Of a stretch of 54,752 bases of DNA, positions 24,889 to 33,818 are shown piece after piece. The stretch lies in assembly GCA_023428915.1 (NCBI GenBank), contig JAEYWL010000047.1:1-54752 (forward strand), written 5' to 3'. Source of the stretch: Verrucomicrobiota bacterium. GTDB lineage: Bacteria; Chlamydiota; Chlamydiia; Chlamydiales; JAEYWL01. A program made the position numbers and the translations under genes. How positions within the stretch are numbered: position 1 is the stretch's first letter; each line of letters starts with the position of its first letter. The notes beneath the pieces were generated by a model that had not been told where the DNA came from, made no database searches, and saw nothing but the letters and a program-made list of their open reading frames with translations.

Positions 24889-25872
24889 ATGCTCAGCGAG
24901 GCGCTCATCGTATTAATTAAAGGAGTAGTCATTATCCTCATTTTGATGGGGTTTGGCGCCTATATGACTTTTTTAGAAAGAATTGTCATGGCCAGGATGC
25001 AACTCAGGATAGGGCCAAATCGGGTAGGGCCGTTAGGGTTATTGCAGCCGATTGCAGACGGGATAAAGCTGGTCAATAAAGAGCGATTCCAGCCTGCCGG
25101 CGTTGAAAATTTTACTTACTGGCTGGCTCCTGCAATTTCGTTGTTTGCTGCATTGTTTGCTTTTGTGCTGATTCCTATAGGAGGCACTGTTGATATTGCC
25201 GGCCATCGCATTGAACTGTGGATAGCCGATGTAAATGCGGGTATTGTGTTTTTATTAGCAATTTCCTCGCTTGCTGTTTATGGCGTTGTATTAGCCGGAT
25301 GGTCTTCAGACAATCGCTATTCCCTTTTGGGAGGCTTGCGGGGAACAGCACAGATGATAAGTTATGAAATTCCTATGGGGATTTCCTTGCTAACAGTCAT
25401 TTTACAGGCTGGAACTTTGAGTTTGCCTGAAATCGTAGAGGCGCAGCGGGCCCACTGGTTTATATGGACCAACCCTATTGCGTTTATTATTTACATCATT
25501 ACAGCTTTTGCTGAAACCAATCGCGCCCCTTTTGATCTGCCCGAGGCCGAACATGAGTTAACTGGAGGCTATCATACTGAATACGGCGGCTTAAAGTTTG
25601 CGGTGTTTTTCTTGGGCGAGTACGTCAATATATTGGCAGTCTCTTCAATAGCAGTGACTCTGTTTTTTGGAGGATGGCTTGGTCCATGGGATTTACCGAT
25701 TGTTTGGTTCCTTGTCAAAATTGCCTTTTTTGTTTTCCTGTTCCTTTGGGTGAGAGCAACCATGGCGCGTTTCCGTTATGACCAGCTGATGAGTTTTGGA
25801 TGGAAGGTATTAATTCCCATTTCCATTCTTAATCTCATTGTCACAGCCTTTTTTACTTTGGTAGTTAGATGA
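24889..25872 (+). CDS. nuoH: NADH-quinone oxidoreductase subunit H
   Basis: The 327-residue membrane subunit joins the quinone cavity to the pumping arm. It shows RIGPNRVGPLGLLQPIADGIKL, AETNRAPFDLPEAEHELTGGYHTEYGG and eight membrane segments. I prefer the ATG at 24889; a GTG at 24883 overlapping the nuoG stop is possible and adds two residues. Confidence 0.94.
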   Translation: MLSEALIVLIKGVVIILILMGFGAYMTFLERIVMARMQLRIGPNRVGPLGLLQPIADGIKLVNKERFQPAGVENFTYWLAPAISLFAALFAFVLIPIGGTVDIAGHRIELWIADVNAGIVFLLAISSLAVYGVVLAGWSSDNRYSLLGGLRGTAQMISYEIPMGISLLTVILQAGTLSLPEIVEAQRAHWFIWTNPIAFIIYIITAFAETNRAPFDLPEAEHELTGGYHTEYGGLKFAVFFLGEYVNILAVSSIAVTLFFGGWLGPWDLPIVWFLVKIAFFVFLFLWVRATMARFRYDQLMSFGWKVLIPISILNLIVTAFFTLVVR

Positions 25873-26342
25873 AGAAACGATTAAAACAAGTCTTGTCCGT
25901 CTTTTGGGGGTTATTTATCGTATTAAAATACGCCTTCAAAAAACCCATTACTATTCGCTATCCAGAGCAAAGGCGTAAATTGCCTGAAAGATCGCGCGGG
26001 CGGCATTATTTAACGAAGTGGGAAGACGGCTTGGAAAGATGCGTGGGTTGTGAACTGTGTGCCATTGTTTGCCCATCGCAAGCAATTTATGTAAAGCCTG
26101 CCCAAAATGACCCCGAACAGCCAAATTCGCACGGAGAGCGTTATGCTACTGATTTCCAAATCAACATGCTGCGCTGTATTTATTGCGGGTATTGCGAAGA
26201 GGCTTGTCCTACTGGCGCCATTATTTTGAGCAATGAATTTGAATTGTCCGCATATGATCGTGAATCTTTGATTTTTACCAAAGATATGCTGACAGAGAAA
26301 GTCCCGGGCGATTCTGGCCGCGATCCTAAAAGGGAGATTTAA
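25869..26342 (+). CDS. nuoI: NADH-quinone oxidoreductase subunit I
   Basis: The 157-residue 8Fe ferredoxin-like subunit holds clusters N6a and N6b: C58, C61, C64, C68 (CVGCELCAIVCP) and C103, C106, C109, C113 (CIYCGYCEEACP). It passes electrons from NuoG to NuoB. It overlaps nuoH by 4 bases (ATGA). Confidence 0.96.
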   Translation: MKKRLKQVLSVFWGLFIVLKYAFKKPITIRYPEQRRKLPERSRGRHYLTKWEDGLERCVGCELCAIVCPSQAIYVKPAQNDPEQPNSHGERYATDFQINMLRCIYCGYCEEACPTGAIILSNEFELSAYDRESLIFTKDMLTEKVPGDSGRDPKREI

Positions 26343-26345
26343 TCC

Positions 26346-26855
26346 ATGGCAATCACCGCTTACCCTATACAGCTGATTTTGGGATTTATCTTGTTGCTTT
26401 CTTCGCTTGGGGTAATTACGGCCAAAAAACCGGTTTATTCCAGTTTGAGTTTTTTACTTACCCTGCTCTCGCTTGCAGCGCTCTATTTACAGCTTTCCGC
26501 TTCTTTTATTGCTATAATGCAGATTTTGGTTTATGCAGGAGCAATTCTCGTAATATTTATGTTTGTGATTATCTTATTTCAGGATGCACACCAGCAATTG
26601 GCCAATTTTCAACCGCAAAGCTCTTCGTTATTGCTTTATACTGCCGGAGGCTTATTTTTTCTTGGCTTGGCGATGCTGGCAGTTAGTTTTTTTCAATTGC
26701 CGGATGCAAGCGGCACTCTGCCGGCAGATTTCGGTACAGTACAAAGCCTGGGCAAGGCCTTATATGTAGATTTTTTCTTCCCCTTTGAAGCGGTAATTTT
26801 GCTATTCCTCGTCGCTGTAGTTGGGGCTCTTTATATTGGTAAAAAGGTACAGTAA
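26346..26855 (+). CDS. nuoJ: NADH-quinone oxidoreductase subunit J
   Basis: The 169-residue membrane subunit has five hydrophobic segments and the NuoJ core MQILVYAGAILVIFMFVIILF, plus FFPFEAVILLFLVAVVGALYIGKK at the C-terminus. A GGGAG ribosome binding site straddles the end of nuoI. Confidence 0.93.
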   Translation: MAITAYPIQLILGFILLLSSLGVITAKKPVYSSLSFLLTLLSLAALYLQLSASFIAIMQILVYAGAILVIFMFVIILFQDAHQQLANFQPQSSSLLLYTAGGLFFLGLAMLAVSFFQLPDASGTLPADFGTVQSLGKALYVDFFFPFEAVILLFLVAVVGALYIGKKVQ

Positions 26856-27154
26856 TGGACATCACATTAATTCTACTTATTAGTTTCTGCATGTTTTTCC
26901 TGGGAATTGCAGGCGTATTGGCAAAGCGCAATGCCCTGATCCTATTCTTATCAGTAGAACTTATGTTAAACGCTGCCAATCTGCTCTTTGTTGGATTTGC
27001 AAGGCAATGGGGTGGAAATACAGGTTTAGTTTGGGTCTTCTTTGTGCTAGTTGTAGCCGCTGCTGAGGCAGCGGTGGGGCTTGCCATCATTATCAACCTT
27101 TTCCGTATTAAACAGGTGGTCGATGTGGATCAATATAATGAGTTGAGGGGCTAA
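26855..27154 (+). CDS. nuoK: NADH-quinone oxidoreductase subunit K
   Basis: The 99-residue membrane subunit shows three segments with the conserved glutamates in LSVELMLNAANL and VVAAAEAAVGLAIIINLFR, which form part of the proton path. It overlaps nuoJ and nuoL by 1 base at each end. Confidence 0.95.
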   Translation: MDITLILLISFCMFFLGIAGVLAKRNALILFLSVELMLNAANLLFVGFARQWGGNTGLVWVFFVLVVAAAEAAVGLAIIINLFRIKQVVDVDQYNELRG

Positions 27155-29028
27155 TGGTAATGGAATTGTTGCTCGCAGCAGGTCTGCTCTTCCCTTTAAT
27201 TGGATTTCTCATTTTACTTGCCAGCTCTGAAAAGATTAGCCGTAAGTTAACCGGATTTATTGGCTGCAGCTCAATTTTGCTTGCATTCGTATGTTTTGTT
27301 TACTTGCTCGTTACTCTATTAAGCAGCGGAAATAATGCCCTGGATGTGACGTTATTTAATTGGCTTTCGTTTCCCATGATATCGGCTGATTTTGCTTTGC
27401 GGGCCGATTCCCTGTCGTTATTTATGACACTGATTATTACTGGCGTAGGGTTCCTGATTCATCTATACTCTAACGGCTACATGGAGCATGATGCAGACTA
27501 TGCCCGCTTTTTTGCCTGCATGAACTTCTTTGTTTTTGCCATGCTGTTATTAGTATTGGCAAAAAACCTATTGCTGCTCTTTGTGGGCTGGGAAGGTGTA
27601 GGCCTGGCTTCTTATCTGCTTATTGGATTTTGGTATGAGCGTCCAGAAGCAGCTTCAGCAGCCACAAAAGCTTTCGTAGTGAACCGCATTGGCGATTTTG
27701 GATTTTTTTTAGGGCTTTTAATGGCCTTTTTTCTATTCGGCACATCTGATCTGCAGATTTTGGCGCAGCAAGCGACGCTGTTGCCGAAAGACTCACCGGT
27801 GCTCGCAGCCCTGGCCCTGCTGCTTTTTGTAGGGGCTTGCGGCAAATCCGCTCAGCTGCCTTTGCAGACTTGGCTGCCTGATGCCATGGCCGGCCCCACG
27901 CCAGTATCCGCTTTGATCCATGCCGCTACTATGGTAACTGCAGGAGTTTATCTGGTTGTACGCTTGCATGTCCTGTTCCTGCAAGTGCCGACTGTCTTGC
28001 TCATAGTCGGAACCGTGGGCGCCATCACAGCCTTATTTGCTGCGCTATGCGCCTTAGCCCAAACCGACCTTAAAAAAGTCCTGGCCTATTCCACCATGAG
28101 CCAGCTCGGCTATATGTTTTTGGCATGCGGCGTAGGGGCCTATTTCGCGGCTATGTTTCACCTGATGACTCATGCTTTCGTAAAAGCCCTATTGTTCCTG
28201 TCAGCCGGCAATGTCATTCATGCTTTAGATGATGAAACAGATATGAACAATATGGGCGGGCTTTATGCTTACTTAAGGACCTCCCGTTGGCTATTTTTAA
28301 TCGGCGCTTTAGCTATGTCAGGCGTCCCGCCATTAGCGATTTTCTTCAGTAAAGACTTAATTTTAGAAGAGAGCTACCAAGCCGGATTTTATGTGCTATA
28401 TGGAATTGGTTTATTCACAGCAGTTCTTACAGCCTTCTATATGATGCGCGCTTATTGCCTGACATTTCTGGGTAAAACCCATCTGACTCGAGAAGCAATT
28501 GCTGAAGTACATGAGGCTCCTAAGATCATGACAGGTCCTGTAGCGGTACTAGCATGTCTTGCTATTGCCGGGGGTTTTTTAGGCTTTGCTTTAGGACATC
28601 CTCCTATTTTAGAGCAGTTTTTAGCCAAGTCAGGGGTCGCTTATGCTTCTAAGGAGTTGCTGCATGGCTACGAGCTCTCTTTGCCGAGCATACTTGCTAT
28701 CTGCGGCTCATTGCTAGGGCTTCTGGCAGGGTATATTGTATACGCTAAATTTGCAGAACGGATCGGTTCTACAATAAAGGTGCTGGCTCGCTCTTTTTAC
28801 GTTGATGAGCTTTATTGGACGTTGCTTGTCACTCCATTTAAAGGTGTGGCTAAACTGATTGCTTATGCAATCGAGCCTTGGGGTTTTCATTTGCCGTTAG
28901 AATACACAGCTAAAGGGGCGCAAGAAGCGGCGCGCGGCTTGCAACACATGCAAAGCGGGCAGATACGTTCTTATCTTGCTTGGATGGTGATTGGTACTGT
29001 GTGTATTGTTGGATTATTGATCTATTGA
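27154..29028 (+). CDS. nuoL: NADH-quinone oxidoreductase subunit L
   Basis: The 624-residue antiporter-like pump subunit has about sixteen membrane segments, with GWEGVGLASYLLIGFW, CGKSAQLPLQTWLPDAMAGPTPVSALIHAATMVTAGVYL and YSTMSQLGYMFLACG. Its long C-terminal amphipathic helix region (about 500-600) is present, so the pump subunit is complete. Confidence 0.95.
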   Translation: MVMELLLAAGLLFPLIGFLILLASSEKISRKLTGFIGCSSILLAFVCFVYLLVTLLSSGNNALDVTLFNWLSFPMISADFALRADSLSLFMTLIITGVGFLIHLYSNGYMEHDADYARFFACMNFFVFAMLLLVLAKNLLLLFVGWEGVGLASYLLIGFWYERPEAASAATKAFVVNRIGDFGFFLGLLMAFFLFGTSDLQILAQQATLLPKDSPVLAALALLLFVGACGKSAQLPLQTWLPDAMAGPTPVSALIHAATMVTAGVYLVVRLHVLFLQVPTVLLIVGTVGAITALFAALCALAQTDLKKVLAYSTMSQLGYMFLACGVGAYFAAMFHLMTHAFVKALLFLSAGNVIHALDDETDMNNMGGLYAYLRTSRWLFLIGALAMSGVPPLAIFFSKDLILEESYQAGFYVLYGIGLFTAVLTAFYMMRAYCLTFLGKTHLTREAIAEVHEAPKIMTGPVAVLACLAIAGGFLGFALGHPPILEQFLAKSGVAYASKELLHGYELSLPSILAICGSLLGLLAGYIVYAKFAERIGSTIKVLARSFYVDELYWTLLVTPFKGVAKLIAYAIEPWGFHLPLEYTAKGAQEAARGLQHMQSGQIRSYLAWMVIGTVCIVGLLIY

Positions 29029-29035
29029 GGAATGC

Positions 29036-30484
29036 ATGCCTTATTTAATGTGGATATTTATATTGCCCTTTCTTTCAGCATTTGCCTTGTTTTGTCTTAA
29101 GCGGGTGTCAACCCGCTCTGCTAAAAGGTGTGCATTTTTGCTAAGCTTAATGCCGTTATTATTACTTGCATATGCCTATAAAAATCTTATAGGCATGGAT
29201 GCAGCCTATCCTTGGATCCCTGCCTTAGGGATAAATTTTCACCTAGCCGTAGATGGAATTTCGCTAGTCTTTTTGTGGTTGACTGCCATTGTTATCCCTG
29301 TAACGATATTGATGGAAAATTCTCCCAATATGCCTAAAGGCTATATTTATTATGGCCTTTCATTAATGCTGCAGGGGCTATTGTTCGCGTTTTTCATGGC
29401 GCGCGATTTATTTATGTTCGTCTTTTTCTGGGAAGCGATGCTGATCCCGCTATTTTTTATTATGCAATATTGGGGTGGTCCGGAGAGAAGAACAGCGGCT
29501 TTTACCTTTATCATTTATATGTTTGCCGGCTCCATATTCATGATCGCTGCCATCTTAGCTCTTTACTTACAGCTTGGAACTTTCGACGTGCAGCAAATAG
29601 CGGGCAAAGCGGAAGCGCTTCCTTATGCATCACTTATTTTTGCCATTTTTTTATTGGCATTCGCTGTCAAAACGCCTTTATTTCCATTTCACGGATGGCT
29701 TCCTGAGGCTTATTATCAAGCCCCATTTGGAGGCGCTGTTCAGCTTTCGGCGCTGCTATCCAAAGCCGGCATCTATGGAGTTGCCTTTATTGGAATTCAG
29801 CTATTCCCCAACTTAATGAAAGAATGGAGTCTGCCTTTGCTTTCTTTGGCTATAGCTGGAGTAATTTATGCTGCCCTGGCTGCTTGGATGCAGAGCGATT
29901 ATAAGCGCTTAATCGCCTATACCAGCCTTTCTCATGTAAATTTTGTGCTGGCAGGGCTTTTTCTGGTTAACGGCATCGGCGTTAAAGGGGCTATCTTTCA
30001 AGCTTTCAACCATGGGATTACGATCACAGCCTTGTTTTTAACTGCCAGTTGGTTTCAGAACAAAATCCACACTACAGCAATCGGCCCCTATAGCGGATTG
30101 GCCAAATATTTTCCAAGGTTGTGCTGGACGGCCTTCTTTTTCGTATTAGCGACAGTTGCTTTACCTGGCACCAATAATTTCATAGGAGAGCTATTAATTC
30201 TCTTGGGAGTTTTTAGCAAGCATCCATGGTTGGCAGTTGCGCTTACTTTTAACGTAGTATTGGTTGTGGTGTACATGTTGCGCTGGGTGCAGAAAATGTA
30301 CTTTGGCATCCCTAGCCCCAGGCAGGAAGAATGGCGCGATATAGGTTTGAAAGATCTTGGATTAGCTCTACCGTTAGTAGTAATTACTTTATGGCTGGGG
30401 CTTTACCCCATGCCTGTTTTGCAAGAAATACCATCTTCTCCAGTACTATCTGCTGCACAAGCCACTAATGAGGACCATCGATGA
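29036..30484 (+). CDS. nuoM: NADH-quinone oxidoreductase subunit M
   Basis: The 482-residue antiporter-like subunit shows FFWEAMLIPLFFIMQYWGG, KTPLFPFHGWLPEAYYQAP and YTSLSHVNFVLAG, the usual lysine/glutamate proton-path blocks. TGAGGA precedes the ATG, 7 bases after nuoL. The segment AFNHGITITALFLTASWF is also typical of NuoM. Confidence 0.94.
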   Translation: MPYLMWIFILPFLSAFALFCLKRVSTRSAKRCAFLLSLMPLLLLAYAYKNLIGMDAAYPWIPALGINFHLAVDGISLVFLWLTAIVIPVTILMENSPNMPKGYIYYGLSLMLQGLLFAFFMARDLFMFVFFWEAMLIPLFFIMQYWGGPERRTAAFTFIIYMFAGSIFMIAAILALYLQLGTFDVQQIAGKAEALPYASLIFAIFLLAFAVKTPLFPFHGWLPEAYYQAPFGGAVQLSALLSKAGIYGVAFIGIQLFPNLMKEWSLPLLSLAIAGVIYAALAAWMQSDYKRLIAYTSLSHVNFVLAGLFLVNGIGVKGAIFQAFNHGITITALFLTASWFQNKIHTTAIGPYSGLAKYFPRLCWTAFFFVLATVALPGTNNFIGELLILLGVFSKHPWLAVALTFNVVLVVVYMLRWVQKMYFGIPSPRQEEWRDIGLKDLGLALPLVVITLWLGLYPMPVLQEIPSSPVLSAAQATNEDHR

Positions 30485-31908
30485 ATATCACCCTGACAGT
30501 ACAAGATTTTGCTGCCCTCAGCCCTTTTTTGGTTATATTGCTATTTGCTTTGCTGTTGCTTGGAATTGAAAGCTGGTCTGAAAAAGCCGCAAGTAAATGC
30601 GGGCTTTTTTTAACTTCACTGGGACTATTGGCAGCACTGGCCGCTGTATATTATGCACCCGCCAGCCGCTCTCCGCTTTTGACCCCTTGGCTAATATTCG
30701 ACGATATCTCAAAGTTTTTTGCCGCTTTATTTCTATTAACAGGATTGGCCAGCGCATTGCTAGCTTCCTCATTTTTTAAAAAGTTTTCGGCCACTCAGGG
30801 CGAGTTTTATTTCCTGCTATTAAGCGCTGTGTTCGGATTGCTTCTGGTAGGGTATTCTGCAGATTTTTTAACGTTATTTTTAGGGATTGAAACCCTTTCC
30901 ATTGCACTTTATATTCTTTGCGGGTACATCAAGCGCTGGGGGTTTGCACAGGAATCTGCCATTAAGTATTTTTTAACCGGTGCAATCTCTGCAGCCATAC
31001 TGCTTTATGGAATCGCCTTGCTTTATGGCGCTGTGGGCTCTACCAGATTTAGCGATCTTCTGCCAGCGTATCAGCAGCTTGCAGGCGGGCAAAAAGTACT
31101 GTTTTTAGCGGGCATTGCATTTATTACTGCTGGTTTAGCTTTTAAAGCGGCGCTTGTGCCTTTTCATGCCTGGGCGCCTGATGTGTATGATGGTTCGCCA
31201 ACACCCGTAACAGCTTTTATGGCTGTGGGGACAAAAGCAGGAGCCTTTGCGGCTTTTGTGAGAGTATTCATGAATTTTATGCCTAATTTTGAGCCATCCT
31301 GGAGCTATACCATTGCCGGAATTTCCATTGCGACACTATTGGTAGCTAATATTGTGGGATTGCGCCAAGCGTACTTAAGAAGATTTTTTGCCTATTCCGG
31401 CATTTCCCATGCCGGTTTTTTACTGATGCCGCTGGTGGCTGGAAATCAGGAGGCGCTGCAAGCCTTGAACTATTATCTGGTCGTCTATTCTTTAGCTACA
31501 ATCGGGGCTTTTGCTGTGCTTACACGTGTTGACCACAATAGCGACGGTCCGTTATTTACCGATTTGCGCGGGCTTTTCAAAAAGTCGCCGCTATTGGCTG
31601 GATTAATGGCCGTCTGCCTGCTGACGTTGGCCGGCATACCGCCAACAGCAGGCTTTTTTGCCAAATTATATGTGTTTAAGGTGGCATATCAAGCAGGTTT
31701 TTTACCCCTTGTTATCGTTGGCCTATTTACAACAGTTTTAGCAGCCTACTACTATTTACAAATCGCAGCAGCCATGTTCACAGATGCTGCAGAAGAGCAT
31801 CCTCTGCCTTCATCGCGTGCGGCATCGCTAGTGGGGCTTGCGGTATTCATAGGGATCTTATACCTTTCAATTTACCCGGGACCATTTTTGAGCCAAATTG
31901 GGTTTTAA
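30481..31908 (+). CDS. nuoN: NADH-quinone oxidoreductase subunit N
   Basis: The 475-residue third antiporter-like subunit carries GIETLSIALYILCGY, ESAIKYFLTGAISAAILLYG, KAALVPFHAWAPDVYDGSPTPVTAFMAVGTKAG and YSGISHAGFLLMP. It overlaps nuoM by 4 bases (ATGA) and closes the complex I set A to N. Confidence 0.94.
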   Translation: MNITLTVQDFAALSPFLVILLFALLLLGIESWSEKAASKCGLFLTSLGLLAALAAVYYAPASRSPLLTPWLIFDDISKFFAALFLLTGLASALLASSFFKKFSATQGEFYFLLLSAVFGLLLVGYSADFLTLFLGIETLSIALYILCGYIKRWGFAQESAIKYFLTGAISAAILLYGIALLYGAVGSTRFSDLLPAYQQLAGGQKVLFLAGIAFITAGLAFKAALVPFHAWAPDVYDGSPTPVTAFMAVGTKAGAFAAFVRVFMNFMPNFEPSWSYTIAGISIATLLVANIVGLRQAYLRRFFAYSGISHAGFLLMPLVAGNQEALQALNYYLVVYSLATIGAFAVLTRVDHNSDGPLFTDLRGLFKKSPLLAGLMAVCLLTLAGIPPTAGFFAKLYVFKVAYQAGFLPLVIVGLFTTVLAAYYYLQIAAAMFTDAAEEHPLPSSRAASLVGLAVFIGILYLSIYPGPFLSQIGF

Positions 31909-31925
31909 CCTAAAAAGATTAAAGG

Positions 31926-32666
31926 ATGCCATATTCTGCAATAGCATTTATCTCGATACTGCTTTTTTCGGCCATCCACTTTTGGGCAGAAAAAATAAGA
32001 GGGATCGGCATTCTGCCAGCTAGCCGTTTTCTTTCGACAGGCAGTGGTGTCGCTATTGCGTATGTGTTTATAGACCTATTGCCAAAACTCTCTTTAAGTG
32101 ATGAACTTGTAAAAGCAAAGCTGCGGGAATTTTTTCCTTATATTGAACATCATGTTTATATAATGGCTTTGTTGGGATTTGTGCTGTTTTTTATTGTGGA
32201 TAAGTCAAAAACTCTTCTCCAAAATCAAACAATCTATTTTTGGCTCTCCTTAAGTTCCTATGCACTTTTTAATTTTTTAGTGGGTTATGCCGTCGTGGAT
32301 AAAGATAATCCTGAAGTCCAACCCTTAGTGCTTTTTACAATTGCGATGGGATTGCATTACTTTATGAACGATTATTCTTTATGTGCAGCTCATGGTGATG
32401 AATATCGCAGAAGTGGGAAATGGTGTCTCATCGCCAGTTTGTTTTTTGGCTGGTTTATCGGTGTATGGGTAGAATTATCGACAATGGCTATAGCCCTGGT
32501 AAGTGCCTTTATTGGCGGTGGTGTTATTATGAATGTGACCCGTCATGAATTGCCTGAAGAAAATCCCAATAGTTTGGGTGCTTTTCTTTTTGGTACAGTT
32601 GCGTATTCAATCATTTTATTAAGCCTTAGTTTTACTAAGTATGTTTACATGCCCGCAGCAGTATAG
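31926..32666 (+). CDS. Polytopic membrane protein, ZIP-like
   Basis: The 246-residue protein has seven or eight hydrophobic segments. Two places recall ZIP metal transporters: GLHYFMNDYSLCAAHGDE and RHELPEENPNSLGAFLFG, with His/Asp/Glu pairs at membrane positions where ZIP helices IV and V bind metal. The N-terminal GSGVAIAYVFIDLLPKLS also fits. I cannot confirm the family, and substrate is unknown. It starts 17 bases after nuoN, so it may be transcribed as the tail of the nuo operon although it is not a complex I subunit. Confidence 0.55.
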   Translation: MPYSAIAFISILLFSAIHFWAEKIRGIGILPASRFLSTGSGVAIAYVFIDLLPKLSLSDELVKAKLREFFPYIEHHVYIMALLGFVLFFIVDKSKTLLQNQTIYFWLSLSSYALFNFLVGYAVVDKDNPEVQPLVLFTIAMGLHYFMNDYSLCAAHGDEYRRSGKWCLIASLFFGWFIGVWVELSTMAIALVSAFIGGGVIMNVTRHELPEENPNSLGAFLFGTVAYSIILLSLSFTKYVYMPAAV

Positions 32667-32735
32667 TCTAGCTATGGAACGATGCAGCTATTCTGAACTT
32701 ACAACAGAAGAGAGTGAAAAGAGATAGCAAGCTGC

Positions 32736-33812
32736 ATGAAAACGCCCTATTCCTATAATCAATTTCAAGAAAAAAAAGAGATCCCTAACTTAGATGGGCT
32801 GCGAGCGCTTTCAATTATAGCTGTGCTTCTCCACCACACTCCCTCTTTCGAGGTGCCCGCCCTTGCTGCACTGCAGGAAAATGGGCGTCTAGGCGTTCAG
32901 CTCTTTTTTATTATCAGCGGATTTTTGATCTGCACGCTTTTTATAAGAGAGCAAAAGGCCAATGGTTCAGTCAGCTTGTATAATTTTTATATCAGGCGCT
33001 CTTTGCGGCTATTTCCGCTTTATTATCTTGCTCTTGCTATTACTGCTTTGTTGGTTTTCGGGTTCCACCTCTATACCCCTGAAAACCAACAGCTATTTAA
33101 AGATAAGCTTTGGAGCTATATCTTTTATTATTCAAACATGGTTCCAAAAGCCACCGAAGGACCTTTTTTTATTGCCTGGTCATTAGCCGCCGAAGAGCAG
33201 TTTTATCTGTTTTTTGGGGTGCTGTTTGCTTTTACACGCCCGCAAACAGTACTTGGAGTGATTGTTGCTTTGCTGTTAGTGAAACTTGCATATATGGGGT
33301 TATTTATTGAAGTCAAACATGGAATAGTAAGTATAGTGCTAAATTATCAGCCTGCCATTTTAATGGGTGTCGGCCTTGCTTTTTTATTTGAAAACAAGGC
33401 TGCTTATGCTGTTTTTAGAGCTATATTTGGCAATTCCGCCATGCTAGGAGTTGTTATTATCTGTATCCTGGTCTTTTTTACTTTAACAATCATCACAGAA
33501 TTAAAACCAATTGAGTATGCCCTTTTTCTACTCATGCTTACACTATTTGTAGGCAGCGTATCCCTTGCCGGGCCTTTGCCTATTTTGTCGTGGTCATCTG
33601 TAAAGTATATAGGCAAGGTCAGTTACGGCATGTACTTGCTTCACATGTTTGCAATCAGTGCGGTGAAAAAAATGCCTTTAAATCCATTTATAGTCTTTAT
33701 TTTGGCCGCCATTATTACTATAGGCTTAGCCGCCCTAAGCTATACTTTTTTTGAAACTCCATTTTTGCAATTAAAGAAGCGCTTCGAAGTCAAACGCGAC
33801 CTGCGTAAATAA
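32736..33812 (+). CDS. Acyltransferase 3 family membrane protein
   Basis: The 358-residue protein shows the family opening NLDGLRALSIIAVLLHHTP with its conserved R and HH, then GRLGVQLFFIISGFLICTLF, IRRSLRLFPLYYLALA and WSLAAEEQFYLFFG, and ten or so membrane segments. Such enzymes acylate sugars of surface polysaccharides, lipid A or similar envelope molecules at the inner membrane. The acceptor cannot be read here and there is no attached SGNH domain. It converges with the next gene, with 6 bases between the stops. Confidence 0.88.
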   Translation: MKTPYSYNQFQEKKEIPNLDGLRALSIIAVLLHHTPSFEVPALAALQENGRLGVQLFFIISGFLICTLFIREQKANGSVSLYNFYIRRSLRLFPLYYLALAITALLVFGFHLYTPENQQLFKDKLWSYIFYYSNMVPKATEGPFFIAWSLAAEEQFYLFFGVLFAFTRPQTVLGVIVALLLVKLAYMGLFIEVKHGIVSIVLNYQPAILMGVGLAFLFENKAAYAVFRAIFGNSAMLGVVIICILVFFTLTIITELKPIEYALFLLMLTLFVGSVSLAGPLPILSWSSVKYIGKVSYGMYLLHMFAISAVKKMPLNPFIVFILAAIITIGLAALSYTFFETPFLQLKKRFEVKRDLRK

Positions 33813-33818
33813 TATGCC

